A stretch of 59,325 bases of DNA from Acrasis kona (Eukaryota; Heterolobosea; Eutetramitea; Acrasida; Acrasidae). The position numbers were made by a program, and so were the translations under genes. A model generated the notes under the pieces. It had not been told where the DNA came from. It ran no database searches and was given only the letters and a program-made list of their open reading frames with translations. How positions within the stretch are numbered: the stretch's first letter is position 1; every line of letters starts with the position of its first letter. Shown here piece by piece: positions 22,901-31,564 of the stretch. The stretch covers positions 1 through 59,325 of the forward strand of contig JAOPGA020000568.1 in NCBI GenBank assembly GCA_026419775.2, written 5' to 3'.

Positions 22901-23954
22901 TCTTAATGCATCAAATGTGGGTCTAGTACTTTGAGATATGCAATGCACGTCATGCGCACGTATCTTATCACTCTGAAAATTATCAAAACGTTTTATAACA
23001 TGCTCTTTTTGCTAAACATCATTAGTTTGTCAATTACAAATAGAAGTAAACCTTTCCATGAGCGTCATAACAAGTAATACAACTTGGGCCAAACAACAAG
23101 AGAATGTTTTTTTCATCACTGAATATTTTTGTGCAGGTGTCATGAATGTTTTCTATTGTAAATGGACCAAATGCTGCACGAATTGATGGATCTGTTGTTC
23201 TTACTGGTTTCGGCGATGTACATAACAAGAAAGTAGAAACAGTAACCATTGGTAACGCAGGTAAACTTTGTAAATGCTCGCTAGTCTCTACTTCGTTGTA
23301 GTACATCTCATGAAGAACACACAATGTAATCTCATCCTGATCGGTACTAAAAACACTTATTTGTAATATGTTTGAAGTAAAGAAGAGGGGCCTTTCTATT
23401 CTATACAACAAGACTTTTACTTCGCATAAGTCAGGTTGCTTCGCCTCAAATCGAAAGTAATGTACAAATGATTCGTGAGTGCACAGCAGCAACTCATACT
23501 TGTTGTTCAACAAATAACACAACGGTTTCTCTCTGCGCTAGATTTGTGAAAAACGATTATCCGGTTTGCTTACATCAAAGGGTATGCATTGGTTGAGCTG
23601 TTTAATAGAGCCTTGTGCTAATAAATCATACCTGCATAAGGTGTGATTATATCTTCTGTATTCAGTATGCTCAATCTCAATGTTCATCACAATCCAATCA
23701 AAGTCGTCAGATATTAGAAATAAAGACTGTCTTTTTGAATCCTTTATATTTACACAATACACAAAAGCTATGTTCTTCAGCTCATTAATTTTGATTGGTG
23801 GGATTTCAATGTTCGTTTTGTCTTTTTCGTGCGATTGTATCAATACATGCGATCCATCTGTGTATACTAAAAATTGATTATCATTCCTTTTGAAAATGTT
23901 TCCGACGCACCCACTCCCAAGGGTGTTGGTGTAGATGAGTGGGCGCCACCTCAT
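19920..23954 (-). CDS. DDB1/CPSF-A-family multi-beta-propeller protein
   Basis: Seven exons, all in frame: 23954-23574, 23537-23052, 22972-22766, 22725-22385, 22345-21960, 21918-21674 and 21635-19920. Introns are 36, 79, 40, 39, 41 and 38 bp. The product is 1,253 residues, between DDB1 and CPSF160 in length. The whole chain is beta-strand-rich with blades like FFDFASTSIHGDIIICSK and LFVGLEDGTVSDVEL, the latter matching the VGxxDGxL-type strand in DDB1/SF3B3/CPSF1. The early part follows the MMS1_N pattern (IAFVY..., ISDDFDWIVMNIEIE). Family members are scaffolds for CUL4 ubiquitin ligases, mRNA 3'-end processing or the SF3b complex. I cannot tell which branch this is, and the C-terminal CPSF_A domain is weak by eye. 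Confidence 0.7.
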
Positions 23955-24024
23955 AGATACAACGTTTTACAAAATTTAATATAGCTGGAACTTCCTAGTT
24001 GATAAAGAATCTTAGAGTTCAAGA

Positions 24025-25131
24025 ATGCACAGGAGCTATTACCAGTATCCTGCTCAGTACGATGCACACGGATTTCCAATATATCACAACATACAACATG
24101 CAAATCCAAATAATATACAGCCACGCCAACCTCTACAGCCCCAACCACAACCACAACCACAGACCATGTACATGAATAATAACATGAATAATATGAACCA
24201 CTCACATCGTAATACATACCCCGCTCCACAACACAATAATAATTATCCGCAACCATATTATCAAGTCAACAACTACAACACATTCTTTGATCTTCTTTAT
24301 CCTCCACAAAGACAACCTGCACCACCTGTAATTCCTCCTGCAAGTAGTGTGGCCCCAAGATTCACACTACCAAATAATAACAATCCATACGTTAAATACT
24401 CAAGCGGCAAGGAAGACGACGAGGACGAGGAAGACGAAGAAGAGGAAGAAGAGGAGGAAGAAGAGGAAGACTACGACGGTTTTAACGGGCACTTTAATGC
24501 TTATGACGAGTTTGACGAAGAGGATGAAGATGAGGACGACATTGATGAGGACTCAGACTTTAGTCAATTTGTAAACAGTTCCATTGATGTTGAGACATTT
24601 CAAACAACCATTCGTTCCGCAACCAACAGAACCGGGTATGAAAGGACTCTCACCCTTGAACAAATTAATAGACTACCACCTGAGCTGAAACAGCAGTACA
24701 CATCGGGCACTTTCGACCCCCAAGTCTTCCGTGACTTTGTTTTGATGAACAAATTATTGTTGCCATCTGATTCCGAAAAAGACCCAATCTACGCCGAATT
24801 CATGTCCTCTCTGGGTACTAATTTTGTGGAAGACAAAGTAATGAAATGTGTAAAAATCATCAAAAAGTATGCAGTTGCATGTAATGACCTAAATCACATT
24901 CTATTGGATAACATGAATCCTATGCCCTTCGCGCCACCTCAAATTGTACTCGACGATGATGATGACGAAGATGATGTTATATTAATTGATGAGAGGGAAG
25001 GTAAATTGAATGAATTAGACGTTACAATCAGAGAGATACGAAACAGCATTGGTCGGTTCAAGAGTAGTGAGTTGGTAATGAAACTGTTGAAAAATGTATG
25101 TGATAGGTCATACAGAAATGTAAAAGTGTAA
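24025..25131 (+). CDS. Low-complexity acidic protein, unknown
   Basis: 368 residues from an ATG at 24025, no intron. The N-terminal 125 residues are Tyr/Asn/Gln/Pro-rich (prion-like composition), with a QP-dipeptide run. Residues 130-185 are dominated by Glu and Asp. The C-terminal 170 residues look folded and helical: SIDVETFQTTI, LTLEQINRLPPELKQQY, and a final Leu-rich helix. A second acidic patch (DDDDDEDDVILID) interrupts it. I do not recognise the folded part. Composition suggests a nuclear or RNP-associated protein, which is inference. It is divergent from the CPSF-A-family gene, 70 bp away. Confidence 0.75.
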   Translation: MHRSYYQYPAQYDAHGFPIYHNIQHANPNNIQPRQPLQPQPQPQPQTMYMNNNMNNMNHSHRNTYPAPQHNNNYPQPYYQVNNYNTFFDLLYPPQRQPAPPVIPPASSVAPRFTLPNNNNPYVKYSSGKEDDEDEEDEEEEEEEEEEEDYDGFNGHFNAYDEFDEEDEDEDDIDEDSDFSQFVNSSIDVETFQTTIRSATNRTGYERTLTLEQINRLPPELKQQYTSGTFDPQVFRDFVLMNKLLLPSDSEKDPIYAEFMSSLGTNFVEDKVMKCVKIIKKYAVACNDLNHILLDNMNPMPFAPPQIVLDDDDDEDDVILIDEREGKLNELDVTIREIRNSIGRFKSSELVMKLLKNVCDRSYRNVKV

Positions 25132-25144
25132 TAAAGTAATGTAG

Positions 25145-26257
25145 TTAACTCTGAAGTTTAATAATGTAACTTGCACATGGATATACCTTCCTCAATTTAA
25201 CAGAGTCCCAATAAGGTAGATCATCTCTTGGATAAATTTTAACTTCCTTGCATAAATCTGTTTTCTTCAATGTGTCCAACGCTGGGTAAGGCACTCCCAT
25301 ATAGACCTTAAAGACTCTGTGACTTCTAGGTGGATACACTTTTATGAGTCCTTCATAGTCCCATACTGGAATGGTCATGTATGCTGTCACATTCTTTGTA
25401 ACAGACAACGCTTGAATGATTGTTTCACTGCACTGATGCATGACAACACCATCATATGGAGGATTTGCTGTGTAGCAATAACCACTTTCAAATTTAACAT
25501 CTTGGAACCGACCAATATGACCAACAAACATTGAATCAACATCAGGAAACGCACCACAGAAATGGTCGCAAGTTCTATTAAGTGGGCTGGCGAAACACTC
25601 TACTTTTATTTGGTCTCCAAAAAATTTATTATTGTCATCATAAATTAAAGCCAATTGGTGAGAGCCGCTATCTAAAACAAGCAAATACCGTAACAGAGTC
25701 AAATAGATGACCTTTAGATTTTCAAGACCAGGTTTACATGTAGAGTTGAGTTTATCTATTAAAGGTTTATAAGCAAATATTTTCGGTCCAATTATATCAT
25801 TCGACTCTGCATCAGTGACATATACATAACAGCCACTTCCACTTTTATCAACACCCTCTTCTAACTTTACCGTTAACTTTATCTCCGAAGCGGTCATTGA
25901 CTGAATAATCTTACAGTACTTATCAAAAAGAGAAGGAAGCGATAAAATTGCTTTTGCATCGTTCAACTGTGGATCTTGATCAACATTAACATCTCTACCA
26001 TCGTCATTACCGTTACTTGCGATTACATCACCTAAAATCTGTGGTAGACATGCATCGTCGCTTTCCTTTGCGAACACGGGGTCTATTGTATTTTTGCCCG
26101 CTCCAATTTGAACGAAAATGTATCTTGATATAACAACATTCGACTTCCATTTTACTTTTGGAACAAGGTTTTTTACGTGTGAGTGGGCTTCTCTGATTAA
26201 CTGGTATCGCCGCAGCTCCTTCTCTATCAAAAAATCCAAGTGTGTGGTTGTGTTCAT
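25145..26257 (-). CDS. PCIF1/CAPAM-like mRNA cap adenosine N6-methyltransferase
   Basis: 370 residues from an ATG at 26257, no intron. The C-terminal half matches the PCIF1 methyltransferase fold: ECFASPLNRTCDHFCGAFPDVDS (PCIF1 has FASPLN...FCSAFPDTD), followed by GYCYTANPPYDGVVMHQ with the catalytic NPPF-type motif (here NPPY), and IPVWDYEG and a late Tyr/Trp-rich segment. In animals PCIF1 methylates N6 of the 2'-O-methyladenosine next to the m7G cap, using S-adenosylmethionine. The animal protein has an N-terminal WW domain that binds RNA polymerase II; none is present here, so recruitment must differ. The motif has Tyr in place of Phe, as in many N6-adenine methyltransferases (NPPY/F). Confidence 0.82.
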   Translation of the reverse strand: MNTTTHLDFLIEKELRRYQLIREAHSHVKNLVPKVKWKSNVVISRYIFVQIGAGKNTIDPVFAKESDDACLPQILGDVIASNGNDDGRDVNVDQDPQLNDAKAILSLPSLFDKYCKIIQSMTASEIKLTVKLEEGVDKSGSGCYVYVTDAESNDIIGPKIFAYKPLIDKLNSTCKPGLENLKVIYLTLLRYLLVLDSGSHQLALIYDDNNKFFGDQIKVECFASPLNRTCDHFCGAFPDVDSMFVGHIGRFQDVKFESGYCYTANPPYDGVVMHQCSETIIQALSVTKNVTAYMTIPVWDYEGLIKVYPPRSHRVFKVYMGVPYPALDTLKKTDLCKEVKIYPRDDLPYWDSVKLRKVYPCASYIIKLQS

Positions 26258-26292
26258 TTGTTGTAATCAGAACTTCTATATAATACGTCAAT

Positions 26293-26597
26293 ATGTTTCG
26301 TTGGGACGAAGTAGATAAACTACAACAAGGAAGTTTAGCAACACATCAACAGAACCCAAACCAAAAAAGCAGAGAATAATGAAGCCTATACCTATCACAC
26401 AACCAGGACCAATAGTATATTCTGCCATTGAAGCAATAGATAAGGCAGTTCCTTTGACACACAGTTGCTAGCATAAGTTTTTTTAAGAAAAGGACAATTG
26501 AAGCCAAGAGGCGTATTGTTTCATACCAGAGAATTTGCAGCTCTATAACAAACGACAATTAGGTAGAGCCTGTACTTAAAGAGTTTGTGAGTGCATT
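26293..26597 (+). other. Possible small gene, exon structure unresolved
   Basis: An ATG at 26293 lies 35 bp from the divergent PCIF1-like start and opens a 28-codon frame (MFRWDEVDKLQQ...). A second frame from an ATG at 26379 reads MKPIPITQPGPIVYSAIEAI and stops after 30 codons. A third fragment near 26479 reads FLRKGQLKPRGVLFHTREF. Three short protein-like pieces in successive frames suggest one small protein interrupted by mini-introns or single-base errors. I could not find a set of GT-AG junctions that joins them convincingly. No family recognised. Confidence 0.25.
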
Positions 26598-26639
26598 TTG
26601 TACATTAGAGAGCGTGTTGTTGGTGGGTGTGCTGCCAGA

Positions 26640-26951
26640 ATGCTCAAGAATTATTTACTTTGTAGACTCAACCAGCATGAATTCACAAGATGGTGGAAAG
26701 CCTTCCCTGAACAGATACCTTACAAAGCAACCAGTATGAGCCGTAAAGGAGCATGTGACCCTATAGTATCAAGAAAGGTTTTTGGAGACAACCTGAGTAA
26801 AATACCTTATGCTACTGAGAACTGGCATTTCTATTGGAAAGATGAGAACTACTTTGAAATTACTAGGTCAGCAATGTTAAATACAACGTTACATATCAGT
26901 TATTTATACCATGGAAGAACAGGAATTTACAACTTTGGTTGGACTAGTTAA
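26640..26951 (+). CDS. Small protein, possibly mitochondrial, unknown
   Basis: 103 residues from an ATG at 26640. The N-terminus (MLKNYLLCRLNQHEFTRWW) is basic and amphipathic, like a mitochondrial presequence. The rest is aromatic-rich (WKAFPEQIPYKA, ATENWHFYWKDENYF, HGRTGIYNFGWTS) with no membrane span. Size and composition would fit a small accessory subunit of a mitochondrial complex, but I cannot name one. The frame stays open for a short distance upstream of this ATG without another Met, so a 5' exon is possible. Gene status rests on codon usage and amino-acid composition only. Confidence 0.5.
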   Translation: MLKNYLLCRLNQHEFTRWWKAFPEQIPYKATSMSRKGACDPIVSRKVFGDNLSKIPYATENWHFYWKDENYFEITRSAMLNTTLHISYLYHGRTGIYNFGWTS

Positions 26952-27010
26952 CCTCTCCGGTCAATTATGACGAATAACAATTTTTGACGAACAAAACTAC
27001 GAGATAATAA

Positions 27011-27241
27011 CACACTCAAGACAGGAGCATCTATGTTACTTTTGTAAGTAGTGCAAGAAATAGACTGATTAAAATTAAATTTGGTGCTACACTTGACGAA
27101 TTCAAAAGAGCAACAAAGGAAAAATACATAATAGATGGAGTCGAGATCAAGATTCTAAAGGCGGAAGAATTTAACACCGAAGTAGTTGATGACGGAGGTG
27201 TGGAGGATTTGAAACGTATCAATGTTTGTACGAAGAGTTAA
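27011..27241 (+). CDS. Ubiquitin-like-fold small protein, 5' end unresolved
   Basis: A 76-codon open frame ends at a TAA at 27239-27241. It reads with a beta-grasp rhythm: SIYVTFVSSARNRLIKIKFG, then TLDEFKRATKEKYII, then DGVEIKIL. This resembles ubiquitin-like or RWD/PB1-style modules, where strand 2 is followed by an amphipathic helix. No in-frame ATG exists. An ATG at 26967 lies in another frame and stops after six codons, so an unseen exon or one-base error is needed. No C-terminal Gly-Gly, so it is unlikely to be a conjugated modifier. Confidence 0.35.
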   Translation, partial: HTQDRSIYVTFVSSARNRLIKIKFGATLDEFKRATKEKYIIDGVEIKILKAEEFNTEVVDDGGVEDLKRINVCTKS

Positions 27242-27281
27242 TAAAATAATATTTTTGTGATTGCGCTTCGTTACAATTAAA

Positions 27282-30178
27282 ATGAGCGTGTCGTCAGAAT
27301 GGGTCATGATTGGGGATAGGAGGAGGGAATTGAAATACTTTTATCAAAAGAGAGTGCTCTATTCAATGCACGATGATTGGCTGAACGATATGATTGGAAC
27401 TTCGCTCAGCGAATGCATTGTTTCAGGGGCTCAATTTGGAGGTCCTGTAGCAGTTACCAAAGATATGAGAGACCTCCCTAGATCAAGCAAAAAAGAGAAA
27501 CAACACATAAACATTTATACAAGTTCAGGCAAACGACTAGGAAGGTTTGAGGTTAGTTGAAAGCGCGTTACACGCTCACAATATCAGTGGGACGATCAAA
27601 GATCTGGAGTTTTAATATACATGTTCTGGTCCAACGAACAGAATCTGATTTGTGTGTCCAGAGATGGATACATTCAAATATACGACACTTTTGGAAAGTT
27701 TCTATACTTCTTTGAACTACCAGAGGATGCCTTAAAAGATTCCAATATAATCAAAGTTTTTGATTGGGGAGTTGGAATTCTCCTTCTCATGATTAAATAC
27801 AGTGCCGATAACAGTCGCAACTTGACCATATGGACCATCAATAATGTCAACGATCCATACTGCGAATTCTTTGCATCTACGAGTAAGTGACGATTGCACT
27901 CTCCACTAAACATTCAAGCCGTAAGTGATGATTTTGATGAAGATAAGGACCTCGCCGTGGAAGTAGTTCCCAACACTGCTCAGCCTCAACTCAGGGTGAT
28001 CCTCGAGATTAATGGAGTGGTCCATCAATTTGAACCAGGTTTAAACTCCACACAAATCGTAAGTTGCCAATCACCAAACGCTCACATTAAGAGACTCGAC
28101 AATGCACCCCACTCCAAGTACTCAATCTCTCCATCGGGCAACCAACTAGCAGCATACATTACCAGAGATGAAAACAGCACGTTGTTCACCACATCCATGC
28201 TCAACAACAAATCATTCTCCATCATCAAGGAACACTTGATTCCAAAACCACTACCATCTCCATCACAAATGGTATGGTGTGGAGAAGAAACGGTGTGCAT
28301 GTATTGGACGAGGCAACAAGTGACACATGCCAAGACGCTCTTTAAGCATTCCAAAAATCATCATCAAGAGAAAAAGAACTCCAAATTATCACATTTAATC
28401 ATTGCAGCACCCAAATTAGACAAGAACATGAGTCACAAGTATGAATTCGATGGCAACATTCACCTGATACAAGAAATCGATGGCATTCGCATACTCACGA
28501 ACACCACCTGCGAATTCCTGCACAGAGTACCCGATAGCACCATCTCCATATTCGAAATTGGATCGCTACACCCAGCAGCACAGCTCTATGATTCGTACAT
28601 TGACTATGATAAGAAGATACCATCCAGCATCAAGAATCTACGTGCCATTTCATCCAACGACTTGATCAATGCGGTCAAACAATGCTTGGATGCAGCATCT
28701 CATGAATTCGATCGACCCCTTCAAAAGACATTGTTGATGGCTGCTGCCTATGGCAAAGCATTCTGCAATGATTTCCCTCATCATCGATTCGGCGAAACAT
28801 GTCGCAGCATCAGGGTGCTGAATAGCGTTCGTAGCGTAGATGATGACGATGGTGGTGGTGGCATTCCGCTATCCTTTATGCAATATCAACGATTGTGTCA
28901 TGGTAGCGATCATCACCAGCCCATCGTATTGATCGATCGACTCGTCAACACCATGCAATACAAGCTAGCCATCGAGATTTGCAAGTACATGAACATGAAA
29001 CCAACCATGGTGTACACTCATTGGGCATGTAGCAGAGCCAAATCATTTTCGTCCACCGGCGATGATTTGTTCGCCAGCATCACATCATCCACTCTCAACC
29101 AACAAGTGCCCTATGCAACGGTGGCCACCAGCGTGTATCGATTGGATCCAATTCGCAATCTAGAATTGGCGATCAAGTTTTTGAATCAAGAGATTGATCC
29201 AAGAGAGCGCGTTCCATTGTTATTGGAGATGAACAAGCTAAACGTAGCGCTACATACTGCACTGGATAGTAGCGATGCTGACATCATATTAATGGTGTTG
29301 CTATATGTGAAGAAGAGAGTGGATCAATTAACCAACAAGCGATTACAATTGGAGATATCTAGCGATGAGAGCGACGAATTGAACGATCTGTTGGACATGT
29401 TTCGTCGTTCGTTAAATGATGGTAGTGCTGCTGGCAGGCTCATGATGACTTATTGCAAGAGTCAAGATGAATCGTTCGTTCAACGACACTTGCAAACACT
29501 ATCGTTGGACAAGCACAAGTTAAATATCGAATTATCCAAGTATTTGAATCATGGTGGTGATAAGCAATCGCTGCAACAAGCACTATCGTGTGCCGAACAT
29601 GAATGTGATGTAATCGCCATTCAAAAACAATTATTACTGATGGAGTATCAATCGTCGTTGGATGAACTGATGCAACAATCAGTGTTTATGGGATTGAACG
29701 TGTTGCACACGGTTGTTTTATTGCATTGTTCATGAGCATCATGATGCAGAGATTGAAATAAAGGATCGATTCGATGTTTCTGATAAAAAGTATTCATCAT
29801 ATCAAGGTCAAAGCATTGGTGCAGCGTGAACGTTGGCAATTGTTGGATGAGTGGTTGTTGGTGCCGCCATTTTGTGATTTTGATAAGAAACCTGTTGTGG
29901 AGGTTTGTTTGCAACATGGTCATCAAGATCAAGCTGTTCGTTATGCTGCACTGATTCATCATGATACTGAATACTTGGTGGAGCTGTATATCAAGAGAGT
30001 GAAACCAGTCATGTTTAAGGAGGCTGTTGCCGTTGCTATTCAGGATAACAACGTTGATTTGTTGAATTGGATTCTTAATAGCGAAGAGATGCAAGCACAA
30101 GATGCTAAACTTAGGAGCATTGTGATGGACAAGATACAAGAAGTGGAATCGATAGGAAATTCTTGGTCATTGTGGTAG
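27282..30178 (+). CDS. VPS16: VPS16-like HOPS/CORVET subunit, with two apparent frameshifts
   Basis: Exons 27282-27551, 27588-27882 and 27919-30178, joined in frame by two 36-bp introns. The N-terminal beta-propeller starts SSEWVMIGDRRRELKYFYQKR. The C-terminal alpha-solenoid includes VYRLDPIRNLELAIKFLNQE and the late LLNWILNSEEM. VPS16 is a core subunit of the CORVET and HOPS tethers that drive endosome and vacuole fusion. Two breaks occur close together: a surplus base near 29733-29735 and another in the A5 run at 29784-29788. Removing one base at each restores a segment that aligns gap-free with the VPS16 pattern (FxGL...VS[ED]K....KVxAL); the result would be 940 residues. A 40-bp intron at the first break is possible but would delete conserved residues. 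Confidence 0.88.
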
Positions 30179-30390
30179 GAATTAATAAATTGAATTCATG
30201 TGTGGTGATTCCTTGTTTTTCTTTATAATCCACTGGACAACCAACTGGGCGCGTGAGTTTTATTTTTAATGACGTATTGTCGGGTGCGAGAAAAATAGGA
30301 TTCTGACATTGTCAATTTCAAAATGACTAAAAGAAAATAGTCGAATATTGCTGTACTTTTAGATCTCTATTACACGTTGACAAGAGTTAA

Positions 30391-30590
30391 ATGTGGGGCT
30401 TTGTTTGCAACATACTCAAAGAAGCCGTTGCTGTTGTCATTCAGGACAATAATGAGGATTAGTTGAACTGGATTCTTAACAGTGACGAGATGCAAGCACA
30501 AGAGATGCTAAATTCAGTGACATTGAAATGGATAAGATACAAAAGTAGAATCAATAGGAAACTATTGGCTGTTGTGGAATTATATTTGGT
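30391..30590 (+). pseudogene. Decayed partial tandem copy of the VPS16 3' end
   Basis: This stretch repeats the end of the gene just upstream. TGTTTGCAACAT at about 30400 matches about 29905; the next 150 bp match about 30015-30180 (ATTCAGGA, GGATTCTTAA, AGATGCAAGCACAAG, ATAAGATACA shared in order). About 100 bp present in the parent is missing between the two blocks. The copy carries an in-frame TAG where the parent has TTG (LLNW region), a repeated AGAGATG and further indels, so it cannot code for the VPS16 tail. It is a non-functional duplicate. Confidence 0.8.
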
Positions 30591-30645
30591 ATGATCAGAA
30601 ATGTTTAAAAGGCGAGTTTTCTTGCCTTCTTTTAATCAATAAAAC

Positions 30646-31488
30646 ATGAAGTTTGTGTCGTCTTGTCTGGTTCTGGTTGGTTGCATGCTCTTATTGAGCA
30701 ATGTGGCATTGGGAGCAGATCGTGAGATGATATCCACAGCAAATAGAACGTTAACTAGTATTAGACAAAAGAAGATTGAATCAAAGCAATCGCTACTAGT
30801 TCTGGATAGAATATGCTCATCTAAAAGTAAGGTAATCAAACTAGAGGTGGAATACAACGAACTGTTCAATGCAAGAAAAGTCAGTTTTGAGAAATCACAG
30901 GCTGAGAAGTTAAAGGCTGAGAGGTTGAGGAAGTTATCAAAGAATGCAAGTCACTACAAGAGAAAGTTTGCTGCAGAGAGATATCTTAAAAAATCGATCG
31001 CGGCTGATCAATCTAGTAAACTGTATGAAAAGGAATCAGAAACATTCAAAATCAAATCCGATTTGACCTTGAAGAACTTACTCAAAACTAGAGTGTTGAT
31101 TGACAATTTGATACAAACTGCTAAACACAGGTCTGAAGTGTTTTTTAAGAGATCAAAAAGAGCAAAGAAGCAGGCTAGAATTTTAGAAGAACAAGCCTCT
31201 GATTTGATCAACAGATATAACGAAATCAAAGAAAATGCAAAATATATAAGAAACAAACGCGAAATTAGGTTAATGTATATTCAAGCAAAGAAGCTCAAGA
31301 GATCGGCAGAGATGAAGAAAATCGAGTCAATTAAGATGATGAAAGCATCTCATAGCTACAAAAAGTTATCCGCTCAACTGCTATCAGATGTCAAGAAGGC
31401 GAAGAAATGCGGATCAAAACCAGAGCATAAGGTGAGAAGAAATAAGGAACACAAGCATAAACACCACCATCATCACCACCATGAATAA
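30646..31488 (+). CDS. Secreted Lys-rich coiled-coil protein with His-rich tail
   Basis: 280 residues from an ATG at 30646, no intron. A strong signal peptide (MKFVSSCLVLVGCMLLLSNVALG) precedes about 230 residues of nearly continuous charged helix, mostly Lys/Arg/Ser/Leu with coiled-coil spacing and very few cysteines. The C-terminus is KHKHHHHHHHE after a Lys/Glu linker, a plausible site for zinc, copper or nickel. There is no membrane span after the signal, so it is probably secreted or lumenal. I do not recognise the family. Its TATA-like and start context immediately follows the VPS16 remnant. Confidence 0.75.
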   Translation: MKFVSSCLVLVGCMLLLSNVALGADREMISTANRTLTSIRQKKIESKQSLLVLDRICSSKSKVIKLEVEYNELFNARKVSFEKSQAEKLKAERLRKLSKNASHYKRKFAAERYLKKSIAADQSSKLYEKESETFKIKSDLTLKNLLKTRVLIDNLIQTAKHRSEVFFKRSKRAKKQARILEEQASDLINRYNEIKENAKYIRNKREIRLMYIQAKKLKRSAEMKKIESIKMMKASHSYKKLSAQLLSDVKKAKKCGSKPEHKVRRNKEHKHKHHHHHHHE

Positions 31489-31564
31489 AAAACACTTTCT
31501 TCTAATTTATTGTGTGTGTATTGCACTCGAACAACCAGCAAATTTACAAAAAGATAACAAGATA

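Noticed and set aside
29709-29748. 40-bp intron GTTGTT...CAGAG in VPS16 to explain the first frame break
   Set aside because: It would be in frame but removes residues that align with conserved VPS16 positions, and it cannot explain the second break.
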